From assembly GCF_021730445.1 (NCBI RefSeq), contig NZ_JADNRM010000001.1, positions 147,848-211,847 of the forward strand: 64,000 bases of DNA. Reading direction: 5' to 3'. The stretch's first letter is position 1. Each line of letters begins with the position of its first letter. This stretch comes from Phocaeicola faecalis (GTDB lineage Bacteria > Bacteroidota > Bacteroidia > Bacteroidales > Bacteroidaceae). Both the position numbers and the translations under genes were made by a program. Of the stretch, positions 1 through 8,761 are shown one piece after another. The notes below the pieces were generated by a model, which was given only the letters and a program-made list of their open reading frames with translations, was not told the DNA's origin and did no database searches.

Positions 1-549
1 AATCTTCATAGACACCCTTTATAGTCATTGGCATACCCTTATTATATGATACCGTCTCACCTATAGGATTAGCTCCTGCAAACATTTCCTGTGCCAAGCT
101 CCGACTGATAAACAATATATCAGGATTCTTCATTTCCGAAGGTTGCCCTTGCAAAATCTTTGTCCTTATGGTTGTAAAGAAACAACTGTCGGCCACCAAT
201 ACTCCCGGACTGAAACGGACTCCATCTTTATAAAGAGAACTTCCTCCCCACCAGAAATGCGTCGCTGTAGCACTCTCTACTTCTTTTGGAAAATTTTCGG
301 CTATGGTAGCGGCTGTAGGGCCTAATGTTCTAAAATCGATACTTTTCTCTCCACTGATATCCCACTCAATCTGCACGGCAGCCAGGCATTCGGAATCCTC
401 ATAACACGTATCGTAATTAAACTCGAAGGCTTCGCGTGCGAATATTAGAATACTGACCGTCAAACCTAGAGTCAGCGAGACAATCTTTATAAGATTGGCC
501 CCGCGTCCGTGAATCAATGTCTGAATTACATAATAAAGTTCTTTCATAT
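1..549 (-). CDS. ABC transporter permease, FtsX/MacB type (C-terminal part outside window)
   Basis: The reading frame starts at the ATG at 549-547 and runs off the left edge, so only about 183 residues are visible. It opens with a short cytoplasmic stretch (MKELYYVIQTL) and one membrane segment (IVSLTLGLTVSILIF). A periplasmic domain follows with the signature 'ISRSLAQEMF.GANPIG', typical of the MacB-like periplasmic core, and 'GVYED' near the edge. In Bacteroides such proteins form multi-subunit efflux or export operons with an ATPase, and several related permeases often lie in a row. What this one exports is unknown. It is transcribed away from the NtrC/kinase pair at 881-3528 and has a sigma-54 type promoter, so that pair probably controls it. 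Confidence 0.85.
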
Positions 550-659
550 CTTATTTTTGTTTTATTGTTCCTCTTAAAAGGAGGGCCTCGTTTCGCAACG
601 GAGCACCCCATTAAAGTGTATAAGAAACTTATGTTTCTATTCGTTCTCTGAAAGAATAA

Positions 660-675
660 TGCAGAAAACGTGCCA
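660..675 (-). promoter_or_regulatory. sigma-54 (-24/-12) promoter of the permease operon
   Basis: Read on the minus strand the sequence is TGGCACGTTTTCTGCA. The consensus is TGGCACG-N4-TTGCA, so GG (-24) and GC (-12) are at the exact 12-bp spacing with one mismatch at the -12 block. The start of transcription would be near 649, about 100 nt before the permease ATG. Placement next to an NtrC-type activator gene supports it. Confidence 0.8.
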
Positions 676-729
676 AAGTCATACTTTTCTATAAATAAGC
701 ATTTTAGTTATTTCACGACAGGCCAAAAG

Positions 730-815
730 TGTCTAATAATTAGACAGCAGTGTATGATAATTGGACATCAATGCCTTATCGCTGCTTCAAAAAGGTTGTG
801 TCTAATAATTAGACA
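730..815. promoter_or_regulatory. Three palindromic operator sites, probable enhancer (UAS) for the NtrC-type regulator
   Basis: The perfect palindrome TGTCTAATAATTAGACA occurs at 730-746 and again at 799-815. A degenerate copy, TGTATGATAATTGGACA, lies at 751-767, exactly 21 bp (two helical turns) after the first. Their centres lie about 90, 110 and 160 bp upstream of the inferred sigma-54 start on the minus strand, the usual distance for enhancer sites. The third copy also sits just upstream of the regulator gene's own promoter, so autoregulation is possible. Confidence 0.75.
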
Positions 816-843
816 CTGCCTAGGAGGTTAGGTGCCAAATACT

Positions 844-851
844 TATCTTTG
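844..851 (+). promoter_or_regulatory. Bacteroides -7 element for the regulator/kinase operon
   Basis: TATCTTTG matches TAnnTTTG and lies 30 bp before the ATG at 881. No clear -33 TTTG is present; operator copy 3 (799-815) ends near where it would be. Confidence 0.5.
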
Positions 852-880
852 TTTCCTCAATAAACAAAAAGATTATAGAT

Positions 881-2215
881 ATGCAAGGAACCATTATTGT
901 GGTAGACGATAATAAAGGGGTGCTTTCTGCCGTCAAGTTATTGTTGAAGAACAACTTTGAACGTATCATTGCCCTCACTTCACCTATCACGCTGCCTGCC
1001 GTGCTGCGTGAAGAGAATGTACAGGTGGTATTGCTCGATATGAACTTCAGTAGCGGACTCAATACCGGCAATGAAGGGCTTTACTGGTTGCACGAAATAA
1101 AAAAAATGCAACCCTCATTGCCTGTCGTGCTCTTTACTGCCTATGCCGACATTGACTTGGCTGTACGTGGTATAAAAGAAGGTGCGACGGATTTCATCGT
1201 AAAACCTTGGGATAACACCCGATTGGTGGATACACTGTCAGCCGCTTGCCGAAACAGTTCTAAGGGAAAGAAAAAAGCGGAACTCCACCGGGTGGTGTCA
1301 TCTATGTATTGGGGCGAAAGCAATGCCATGAAACAGTTGAGGACACTGATAGAAAAGGTAGCCCAAACGGATGCAAACATCCTGATTACCGGAGAAAATG
1401 GTACTGGAAAGGAAATGCTGGCACGCGAAATTCATGCCCTTTCCGAACGATGCCGACGCAATATGGTGACAGTAGATATGGGGGCTGTTACCGAATCTTT
1501 GTTTGAAAGCGAATTGTTCGGGCATGTAAAAGGTTCGTTCACCGATGCACATTCCGACCGGCAAGGAAAATTTGAGGCGGCTCACGAAGGTACTCTCTTT
1601 CTGGATGAAATAGGTAATTTGCCTTATCACCTGCAATCCAAGCTCCTCACTGCCATTCAGCAGCGTAGTGTGGTGCGTGTGGGCAGCAATGAACCCATTC
1701 CTGTAGATATCCGTTTGATTTGCGCCACTAATTGCAATCTGGAGGAGATGGTACTCAAAGGCAGGTTTAGGGAGGATTTATTATACAGAATCAATACCAT
1801 TCATATTGAAATACCGCCTTTGCGCGACCGAAAGGAGGATATTATCCCCCTTGCCGAACGGTTTATCGACCGTTTCTGCAAACAGTATGACAAAGGAAAT
1901 ATCATTCTTTCCTCCTCTGCGAAAGACAAGTTGCGCGAGCATCCCTGGTATGGAAATATCCGGGAATTGGAACACGCTATTGAGAAGGCGGTCATCATTA
2001 ACGAAGATGGGATACTGAGTGACGAACATTTCCATTTTCCCCGCAAAGCCAGTACACCTCCTGCCGAAGCGACCGTCTCTACATTGGAGGAAATGGAGTT
2101 GCAGATGATTCAAAGAGCCATGGAAAAATGCAACGGAAATCTTTCGGCCGTAGCTGCACAATTGGGAATTACGCGTCAGACTCTATATAACAAGATGAAG
2201 AAATTTGGTTTATGA
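881..2215 (+). CDS. Sigma-54-dependent response regulator, NtrC family
   Basis: 444 residues, full length for the family. The receiver domain (about 1-120) has the acidic pair D9-D10 and the probable phospho-acceptor D53 in 'VVLLDMNF'. The AAA+ domain (about 145-380) has Walker A 'GENGTGKE' near residue 170 and Walker B 'GTLFLDEIGN'. A Fis-type helix-turn-helix closes the protein ('NLSAVAAQLGITRQTLYNKM'). The loop that contacts sigma-54, usually GAFTGA, reads GSFTDA here (about residues 217-222). The gene overlaps the next one by 4 nt (ATGA), so regulator and kinase are co-translated partners. Likely targets are the palindromes at 730-815 and the sigma-54 promoter at 660-675. Confidence 0.93.
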   Translation: MQGTIIVVDDNKGVLSAVKLLLKNNFERIIALTSPITLPAVLREENVQVVLLDMNFSSGLNTGNEGLYWLHEIKKMQPSLPVVLFTAYADIDLAVRGIKEGATDFIVKPWDNTRLVDTLSAACRNSSKGKKKAELHRVVSSMYWGESNAMKQLRTLIEKVAQTDANILITGENGTGKEMLAREIHALSERCRRNMVTVDMGAVTESLFESELFGHVKGSFTDAHSDRQGKFEAAHEGTLFLDEIGNLPYHLQSKLLTAIQQRSVVRVGSNEPIPVDIRLICATNCNLEEMVLKGRFREDLLYRINTIHIEIPPLRDRKEDIIPLAERFIDRFCKQYDKGNIILSSSAKDKLREHPWYGNIRELEHAIEKAVIINEDGILSDEHFHFPRKASTPPAEATVSTLEEMELQMIQRAMEKCNGNLSAVAAQLGITRQTLYNKMKKFGL

Positions 2216-3528
2216 TAAAGAAGATAACCGCTAGTTTTATTTTCCGTCTGCTTGTTGTCATTGCATTGACAGTAATGGGTGTATGGCTGTATATGCAGCA
2301 TAACTGGCTATGGCTATGTATCGTTGTTCCCCTGTTTTTCATTTCAATATATTGGTTTCATCGCCTGTATACCTATAATACAAGAAAAGTGGCTTTTCTG
2401 CTCGATGCCATTGAGAATGACGACCCGGCTGTGCGATTCTACGAACATACCCCCGACAAAGACAATTCATTGGTCAACATGATGCTGAACCGCATTGCAC
2501 GTATCTTGTATAACGTAAAACAGGAAACGGCGCAACGTGAAAAGTACTATGAGCTTATTCTTGACTTTGTAGAGACAGGTATTGTTGTACTGAACAGTAA
2601 AGGTTCTGTTTATCAAAAGAATAAGAAAGCAATGCAACTGTTGGGCATGGATGTCTTTACACATATCAAACAATTGTCCCGCATTTCTGACGAACTGAAA
2701 AGAGTGATGGAAGAAGCTCTTCCGGGAGATAAGTTGCAGGCACAGTTCAATACAGAACGCGGTACCATCCATTTGGCATTGCGTGTGTCGGGCATCCATA
2801 TCAAGAATGAGGAGTTGCGCATTATTGCTCTCAGCGATATCAACCGTGAGTTGGACGAGCGAGAGATTGATTCATGGATTCGGCTTACCCGTGTCCTTAC
2901 TCATGAGATTATGAACTCTCTTACTCCTGTCACTTCATTGAGCGAAACCTTATTGCAATTGCCGGGAGCAGAGAATGAGGAGATGCGCCAAGGGTTGGAA
3001 ACGATTCACACGACAGGCAAAGGGCTGATTAATTTTGTGATGTCTTATCGCAAACTGACACGTCTTCCTTCACCGGAACCTTCACTGTTCTATGTACGTC
3101 CCTTCCTCGAGAGAATGATAAAGCTGGCGCGTCACCAGCATCCTTGCCCTCATATCAGCATTTTCCTGCATGAAGCAGAAGACGATTTGATTGTCTTTGC
3201 CGACGAGAACCTCATTGCTCAAGTGGTGACCAACCTGCTTAAAAATGCCATTCAAGCAATTGGTAACGCAGCGGACGGACGGATTACCCTGAAAGCATAT
3301 TGTGACGAGCAGGAAAGCGTACATATCGAAATTGCCAATAATGGTCCGGTTATCGACCCGGAAGCGGCCGAACAGATTTTCATTCCTTTCTTTACCACCA
3401 AAGAAGACGGAAGCGGAATCGGTCTGAGTTTAAGCAAACAGATTATGAGGCTTAGTGGGGGTACATTGACATTGTTGCCTTATAAGGAAGAGGGACAGGC
3501 TACCACATTCGCGTTGGTATTTAATTGA
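2212..3528 (+). CDS. Sensor histidine kinase, partner of the NtrC-type regulator
   Basis: 438 residues. Two hydrophobic segments near the N terminus (about residues 8-50) make it a membrane protein with almost no periplasmic loop, so the signal is probably sensed in the membrane or cytoplasm. A PAS-like region (about 95-210) follows. The dimerisation helix carries the phospho-accepting His (about 231) in 'VLTHEIMNSLTPV', and the ATPase domain has the N box 'NLLKNAIQA' and G box 'GSGIGLSLSKQIM'. The start codon lies inside the end of the regulator gene (ATGA overlap). Domain order and length match the kinase at 62168-63493. Confidence 0.93.
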   Translation: MIKKITASFIFRLLVVIALTVMGVWLYMQHNWLWLCIVVPLFFISIYWFHRLYTYNTRKVAFLLDAIENDDPAVRFYEHTPDKDNSLVNMMLNRIARILYNVKQETAQREKYYELILDFVETGIVVLNSKGSVYQKNKKAMQLLGMDVFTHIKQLSRISDELKRVMEEALPGDKLQAQFNTERGTIHLALRVSGIHIKNEELRIIALSDINRELDEREIDSWIRLTRVLTHEIMNSLTPVTSLSETLLQLPGAENEEMRQGLETIHTTGKGLINFVMSYRKLTRLPSPEPSLFYVRPFLERMIKLARHQHPCPHISIFLHEAEDDLIVFADENLIAQVVTNLLKNAIQAIGNAADGRITLKAYCDEQESVHIEIANNGPVIDPEAAEQIFIPFFTTKEDGSGIGLSLSKQIMRLSGGTLTLLPYKEEGQATTFALVFN

Positions 3529-3561
3529 AACCTTCCGGACATGGTTCGGATAAGGATATAA

Positions 3562-3606
3562 AAAAGGCTGTGTCGAAAGATATAAATATCCGGGACACAG
3601 CCTTTT
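3562..3606. terminator. Bidirectional terminator
   Basis: A 13-bp perfect inverted repeat (AAAAGGCTGTGTC at 3562-3574 with its complement at 3594-3606) has T-rich tails on both strands. It separates the convergent kinase gene and peptide transporter gene. Confidence 0.85.
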
Positions 3607-3641
3607 CTTTATTCTGCCGGGACAAACCGGCAAACTATCTC

Positions 3642-5171
3642 TTAAGCTACTCTATCCAATTTCTTCATAATGCAGAACATAAACAATGCCGAAATCAGAC
3701 ACAGAATGATAAATACGCTCCATACTTGCCACAAGGGAAGTGTGGTACCCCACAACCATGAGCCTACGGCTGTCAGCATATTACCAATGGCAGTAGCTAC
3801 AAACCAACCACCCATCATCATACCTTTATATTTGGGAGGAGCCACTTTCGATACAAATGAGATACCCATCGGAGAAAGTAACAATTCACCAAAGGTAAGT
3901 ACCAGATAAGTAGAAATTAACCAGTTGGGAGATACTAAAGTAGCAGTACCGTCGGCCATTGCCGCAGCCTGTTCACCTGAACTGGGCAGACCGAAAGAAC
4001 CTATAGCCATAATCAAGAAACCTACGGCAGCTACCAACATACCTAATGCAATCTTACGCGGTGCAGAAGGTTCTTTTCCTTTTCTAGCCAAATAACCGAA
4101 CAAAGCAATAGATACCGGGGTAAGAGCTACTACAAAGCAGGGATTGAATTGTTGGAAAATAGGTGCGGCAACCGCTGTTGATTCGGGTAAAGTGCTGTAT
4201 TTATAAATCAATCCGCCGACAGCTGCCATAATAACCAATGCAGAAATAGCCTTTCCTTTGCCTGTCTTGCTTTGTACCAGGCTGAAAAGAGCATAAACGA
4301 TAAAGATACACAGTAACAGGTTAGTTACATCGAATGCCATACTTTCCAAACCGGTAGAACTTTTAGCTGTAAACTCGTCAGCAAACATAGTCAGTGTCAA
4401 ACCATTCTGATGGAATGCCATCCAAAAGAAAATTACTACCGCAAATACCAGACAAAGTGCAATGATGCGTTCCTTTGTCTCAGCTGCTGATATTTCTTCA
4501 CTTCCTGCCTTCTGGCTGCTCTTGCCTGCATCCTTACTACCACCCTCTACATGACGGAAAGTACTGCGGAATGCATAATAAATAGCGATGGAAAGAATCA
4601 GGGAAACACATGCAACAGCAAAAGCAAAGTGATAAGAAGCTCCTTCACTGACTCCCAATGAATTTTGAGCATATTTCATAATTTCAACAGCAGCAGTCGG
4701 GGCAAAAAGAGCACCGATATTGATAGCCATATAGAAAATAGAAAAAGCAGAGTCGCGTTTAGCTGCATATTCCGGAGCATCATACAGGTTTCCGACCATT
4801 ACCTGCAAGTTTCCTTTAAACAAACCGGTACCGCAACTGACAAGCAGCAAAGCGCCACCCATACCGGCAACAGCCAGGGTTCCGCTACCTAACGGCAAAG
4901 AGAGGAACAAATATCCCAGAAACATGATGATAATACCGATAGTCACCATTTTGCCATAACCGAAACGGTCGGCCATGATACCGCCCAAAAAAGGAAGGAA
5001 ATAAACTAATCCCAAAAAAGTACCATAAATAGCTCCTGATACCTCCGGAGAAAATCCAAAATTCGCTTTCAGGAATAATACAAAAACTGCAAGCATTGTG
5101 TAATAACCAAAGCGTTCGCCGGTATTGGCGAGAGCTAATGCGTATAAGCCTTTAGGCTGTCCTTCAAACAT
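3642..5171 (-). CDS. POT/PTR2 family peptide:proton symporter
   Basis: 509 residues, rich in hydrophobic segments consistent with 12-14 membrane helices of the major facilitator superfamily. The family signature 'GERFGYY' is near residue 17 and the second signature 'FSIFYMAINIGALFAP' near residue 145. It should import di- and tripeptides across the inner membrane with protons. The first Glu of the usual ExxER motif is Asn here ('NTGER'). Single-gene unit: a -7 element lies upstream and a bidirectional terminator downstream. Which peptides it prefers cannot be told. Confidence 0.9.
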   Translation of the reverse strand: MFEGQPKGLYALALANTGERFGYYTMLAVFVLFLKANFGFSPEVSGAIYGTFLGLVYFLPFLGGIMADRFGYGKMVTIGIIIMFLGYLFLSLPLGSGTLAVAGMGGALLLVSCGTGLFKGNLQVMVGNLYDAPEYAAKRDSAFSIFYMAINIGALFAPTAAVEIMKYAQNSLGVSEGASYHFAFAVACVSLILSIAIYYAFRSTFRHVEGGSKDAGKSSQKAGSEEISAAETKERIIALCLVFAVVIFFWMAFHQNGLTLTMFADEFTAKSSTGLESMAFDVTNLLLCIFIVYALFSLVQSKTGKGKAISALVIMAAVGGLIYKYSTLPESTAVAAPIFQQFNPCFVVALTPVSIALFGYLARKGKEPSAPRKIALGMLVAAVGFLIMAIGSFGLPSSGEQAAAMADGTATLVSPNWLISTYLVLTFGELLLSPMGISFVSKVAPPKYKGMMMGGWFVATAIGNMLTAVGSWLWGTTLPLWQVWSVFIILCLISALFMFCIMKKLDRVA

Positions 5172-5213
5172 AAGTAATAAGATTTATAATTAATAGTTAA
5201 TATTGATTTTTTG

Positions 5214-5221
5214 CAAAGATA
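5214..5221 (-). promoter_or_regulatory. -7 element for the peptide transporter gene
   Basis: The minus strand reads TATCTTTG, a perfect TAnnTTTG, about 43 bp before the ATG at 5171. A T-rich stretch stands where the -33 TTTG would be. Confidence 0.55.
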
Positions 5222-5240
5222 TAACTTTTAGTCAATCTGA

Positions 5241-5271
5241 AAAAAAAAGAACCACGAAAGTGGCTCTTTTT
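5241..5271 (-). terminator. Rho-independent terminator of ybaK
   Basis: On the minus strand an AGA(G)CCAC / GTGG(T)TCT stem with a four-base loop is followed by a run of T. It lies directly after the ybaK stop codon. Confidence 0.75.
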
Positions 5272-5277
5272 GTATGA

Positions 5278-5763
5278 TTATTCGATGAAAAGGGATGTTA
5301 TTTCCGCTTTGGCTTCTTTAATAAGGTCATCGGGAGCTATTTTTATTTGTAATCCCCGTATGCCGGCACTGATATAAATAAACGGATATTCAGTGCACGT
5401 TTCATGTATATAGGTGGGAAAGTGTTTCTTCATGCCGATAGGAGAACAGCCGCCACGGATATATCCCGTCAAAGGCAATAGTTCTTTCATCGGAATCAAG
5501 TCACATTTTTTATTGCCCGATACCTTGGCAGCCAATTTTAAGTCTACTTCATGTTCTCCGGGGATAACACAGACAAAATAGCCTGTTTTGTCTCCGTGAA
5601 GTACCAAAGTCTTAAATACTTGCTCTATATTTTCTCCCAAACTGGCAGCCACATGAACGGCGCTCAAATCGTTTTCGTCCACCTCATAAGGAATAAGTTC
5701 ATAAGAAATCTTAGCCTTATCAAGCAAACGGGCTGCATTTGTCTTTGCTATTTTCTCTTTCAT
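5278..5763 (-). CDS. ybaK: YbaK/EbsC-type aminoacyl-tRNA deacylase (Cys-tRNA(Pro) editing)
   Basis: 161 residues, the normal size for free-standing YbaK. Family landmarks include the early 'AARLLDKAKISYELIPYEVD' block, the 'VFKTLVLHGDKTGYFVCVIPG' core strand, and 'GYIRGGCSPIGMKK', which matches the conserved GxxxxxxSPxG loop. YbaK proteins hydrolyse Cys wrongly attached to tRNA-Pro by prolyl-tRNA synthetase. It lies 11 bp downstream of uvrA and may be co-transcribed with it, although the roles are unrelated. Confidence 0.88.
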   Translation of the reverse strand: MKEKIAKTNAARLLDKAKISYELIPYEVDENDLSAVHVAASLGENIEQVFKTLVLHGDKTGYFVCVIPGEHEVDLKLAAKVSGNKKCDLIPMKELLPLTGYIRGGCSPIGMKKHFPTYIHETCTEYPFIYISAGIRGLQIKIAPDDLIKEAKAEITSLFIE

Positions 5764-5774
5764 ACCGGATAATC

Positions 5775-8603
5775 TTAATGCTTTAATTCTTCTTTAATAA
5801 ATTGAGGTGTATAGCCTTTCTTGCTCTTGGCTACCTCTTCGGGGGTTCCTGTAGATAGAAGTTGTCCTCCGCCACGTCCTCCTTCCGGCCCCATATCTAT
5901 GATATAATCCGCCAGTTTAATGACATCCAGGTTATGCTCGATAACGATAACCGTATTTCCTTTGTCCACTAATCTGTCGAGCACGGTCATCAGTACACGG
6001 ATATCTTCAAAGTGCAGACCTGTGGTGGGTTCATCCAATATATATAAAGTTTTTCCCGTATCGCGTTTGGAAAGCTCTGTTGCCAGTTTCACACGCTGGC
6101 TTTCTCCGCCTGATAAGGTGGTGGAAGGTTGTCCCAACTTGATATACCCCAGCCCTACTTCCTGCAAGACTTTTATCTTATTCAGAATCTGCGGTACGTT
6201 CTCGAAGAACTCCACAGCCCGGTTAATAGTCATATCCAGCACATCAGCAATGGATTTTCCCTTAAAGCGAACTTCCAACGTTTCACGGTTATAACGTTTG
6301 CCGTGACATACTTCACATGGGACCAAGACATCCGGCAGAAAATTCATTTCAATGGTCTTGTAGCCGTTACCACCACAAGCCTCGCAACGCCCTCCGGCCA
6401 CATTGAACGAAAAACGTCCCGGTTTATAGCCGCGTATCTTCGCTTCGGGCAGATTGACAAAAAGATTTCTGATATCCGAAAAGACTCCGGTATACGTTGC
6501 CGGATTGGAACGGGGTGTTCGTCCCAAAGGAGATTGGTCTACGTTCACCACCTTATCTATATTTTCCAGTCCTTCTATGCTGTCGTAGGCCAACGGGTCT
6601 TGCAAGGAACGATAAAAATGCTGAGACAGGATAGGTTGCAGGGTGTCATTGATTAAGGTGGACTTTCCACTACCCGACACCCCTGTCACACAGATAAGTT
6701 TTCCCAATGGAAACTCTACATCCACATTCTTCAGGTTGTTTCCTCTCGCACCTTTCAGCCATAAGGATTTTCCGTTTCCTGCCCTTCGTTCAGACGGAAT
6801 CTCCAGTTTCATCTTGCCATTCAGATACTGAGAAGTCAGTGTGTCTGTCTGAAGCATCTCCTGCGGGGTTCCGGCAAATACAACCTCTCCTCCCAAACGG
6901 CCGGCTTTCGGCCCCATGTCTACCACATAGTCTGCAGCCAACATCATATCCTTATCATGTTCCACCACAATGACAGAGTTGCCTGTGTCCCGAAGTTTCT
7001 TCAATGAATTGATAAGCCGCAAGTTATCGCGTTGATGCAGTCCGATACTCGGTTCGTCCAAAATATAAAGAACATTCACCAATTGGGAACCGATTTGGGT
7101 TGCCAGACGAATGCGCTGACTCTCTCCTCCCGAAAGTGATACCGATGTCCGGTTCAGCGACAGATAGTCCAGCCCCACATCAAGCAAGAAACGCAAACGT
7201 GTACGAATTTCCTTTAATATCTCACTCGCAATTCTGCGCTGTTTATCTTCCAGAAACTCATCTACCGTCATCAGCCAGTCATACAACTCATTGATGTCCA
7301 TACTGGCCAATTCATAGATATTCTTATCGTGTATGCGGAAGTGCAATGCTTCCTTATTCAATCTGGCTCCCTTACATTCGGGACACACATCAGTCTTGGC
7401 AAACTGCTCCGCCCATTTCTGTGCTGTGGCAGAAGCATCTTTCTCCTGCATCATCTGTATGTACTTCACTATTCCTTCATACGTCACAAAATAGTCGGAG
7501 GAAGTATGGATGAGGCTGCTTTTTATCTTAATCCGTTCATCGGAACCATAAAGAATTTCATCAATGGCTTCGTCTGTCAAGTCCTTGACTGGGGTCTTTA
7601 TGCTGAAATCATATTTCTCAAGCAATGCTTCTATCTGCCAGAATATCATTGCATTTTTATACTTGCCCAAAGGAGCTATGGCACCTTCATAAATAGATAA
7701 TTCGCGGTCAGGAATCACTTTGTCCACATCGATAAGGTTGACATACCCCAATCCTTTGCATCGCGGACAAGCCCCTTGCGGGGAGTTGAACGAAAAATTG
7801 TGTGGAGCAGGTTCTTTGTAGGACAATCCTGTAACCGGACACATCAGGCGCTTGCTGTAATGGCGCAGCGTTTCTGTTTCCGCATCCAATATCATAATCA
7901 GTCCATCCCCCTGCTGCATGGCGGTAGCGACACTTTGTTTCAAGCGTTTCTCGTCCTTTTCATTTACAATCAGCTTATCAATGACAACCTCTATGTCATG
8001 ATTCTTATAACGGTCGAGTTTCATGCCGTGAACAATCTCACGCACTTCGCCGTCCACACGCACATACAAATAGCCTTTCTTCCGCACTTGTTCGAAGAGT
8101 TCTTTATAATGACCTTTACGTGTACGCACCAGCGGAGCCAGCATAAAAATCTTCTTGCCTTGATAATCCTTATGAATCAGTTCAAGAATTTGTTCTTCGG
8201 TGTACTTCACCATTCTTTCTCCCGACAGATAAGAATACGCAATACCTGCACGGGCAAACAGCAAGCGGAGATAGTCATACACTTCGGTGGTTGTTCCTAC
8301 GGTAGAACGCGGATTTTTATTCGTTGTTTTCTGCTCAATAGAAATCACCGGGCTCAATCCCGTAATCTTGTCTACATCAGGACGTTCCATTCCACCCAGA
8401 AAATTACGGGCGTATGCAGAGAATGTTTCTATGTATCTGCGTTGTCCCTCAGCAAAGATAGTATCAAATGCCAATGATGATTTGCCGCTACCGCTAAGTC
8501 CGGTTATCACAGTCAGGCTGTTACGTGGAATTTCTACATCTATATCTTTTAAATTATGCACACGGGCACCGTATACATTAATCAATTCTTTGTCTTCAAT
8601 CAT
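5775..8603 (-). CDS. uvrA: Excinuclease ABC subunit A (UvrA)
   Basis: 942 residues, full length. There are two ABC ATPase modules: Walker A '[13 protein letters not shown]' near residue 35 and '[13 protein letters not shown]' near 645, with signature motifs '[12 protein letters not shown]' and '[12 protein letters not shown]'. Zinc-binding Cys pairs are at 'CPRCKG' and in 'CEACGGNG...CEVCHG'. UvrA finds bulky DNA damage and loads UvrB; uvrB is also in this window (15948-17978) but not in the same operon. Confidence 0.98.
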   Translation of the reverse strand: MIEDKELINVYGARVHNLKDIDVEIPRNSLTVITGLSGSGKSSLAFDTIFAEGQRRYIETFSAYARNFLGGMERPDVDKITGLSPVISIEQKTTNKNPRSTVGTTTEVYDYLRLLFARAGIAYSYLSGERMVKYTEEQILELIHKDYQGKKIFMLAPLVRTRKGHYKELFEQVRKKGYLYVRVDGEVREIVHGMKLDRYKNHDIEVVIDKLIVNEKDEKRLKQSVATAMQQGDGLIMILDAETETLRHYSKRLMCPVTGLSYKEPAPHNFSFNSPQGACPRCKGLGYVNLIDVDKVIPDRELSIYEGAIAPLGKYKNAMIFWQIEALLEKYDFSIKTPVKDLTDEAIDEILYGSDERIKIKSSLIHTSSDYFVTYEGIVKYIQMMQEKDASATAQKWAEQFAKTDVCPECKGARLNKEALHFRIHDKNIYELASMDINELYDWLMTVDEFLEDKQRRIASEILKEIRTRLRFLLDVGLDYLSLNRTSVSLSGGESQRIRLATQIGSQLVNVLYILDEPSIGLHQRDNLRLINSLKKLRDTGNSVIVVEHDKDMMLAADYVVDMGPKAGRLGGEVVFAGTPQEMLQTDTLTSQYLNGKMKLEIPSERRAGNGKSLWLKGARGNNLKNVDVEFPLGKLICVTGVSGSGKSTLINDTLQPILSQHFYRSLQDPLAYDSIEGLENIDKVVNVDQSPLGRTPRSNPATYTGVFSDIRNLFVNLPEAKIRGYKPGRFSFNVAGGRCEACGGNGYKTIEMNFLPDVLVPCEVCHGKRYNRETLEVRFKGKSIADVLDMTINRAVEFFENVPQILNKIKVLQEVGLGYIKLGQPSTTLSGGESQRVKLATELSKRDTGKTLYILDEPTTGLHFEDIRVLMTVLDRLVDKGNTVIVIEHNLDVIKLADYIIDMGPEGGRGGGQLLSTGTPEEVAKSKKGYTPQFIKEELKH

Positions 8604-8633
8604 ATATTTATGCTTTCAGCTACTTTTGATAGG

Positions 8634-8641
8634 CAAAATTA
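8634..8641 (-). promoter_or_regulatory. -7 element for uvrA
   Basis: The minus strand reads TAATTTTG (TAnnTTTG), about 30 bp upstream of the uvrA ATG. The -33 region is weak. Confidence 0.5.
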
Positions 8642-8726
8642 ATGCTTCTGAACGAAATAATTAATTAAAAAGCCTAATATTATTTGCTATTCTTTCTATA
8701 TAATGTGAATAAAACAGTTTTTTTTG

Positions 8727-8734
8727 TACTTTTG
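8727..8734 (+). promoter_or_regulatory. -7 element for the LysM/porin operon
   Basis: TACTTTTG fits TAnnTTTG and puts the transcript start near 8741. An upstream in-frame start at 8684 would lie outside the transcript, which supports the ATG at 8762. Confidence 0.6.
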
Positions 8735-8761
8735 CCCCTCAGTATAATCAACACACTACAA

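Noticed and set aside
7776-8477. 233-codon open frame on the plus strand
   Set aside because: Lies entirely antisense to uvrA, follows the third-position bias of uvrA, and has no recognisable domain.
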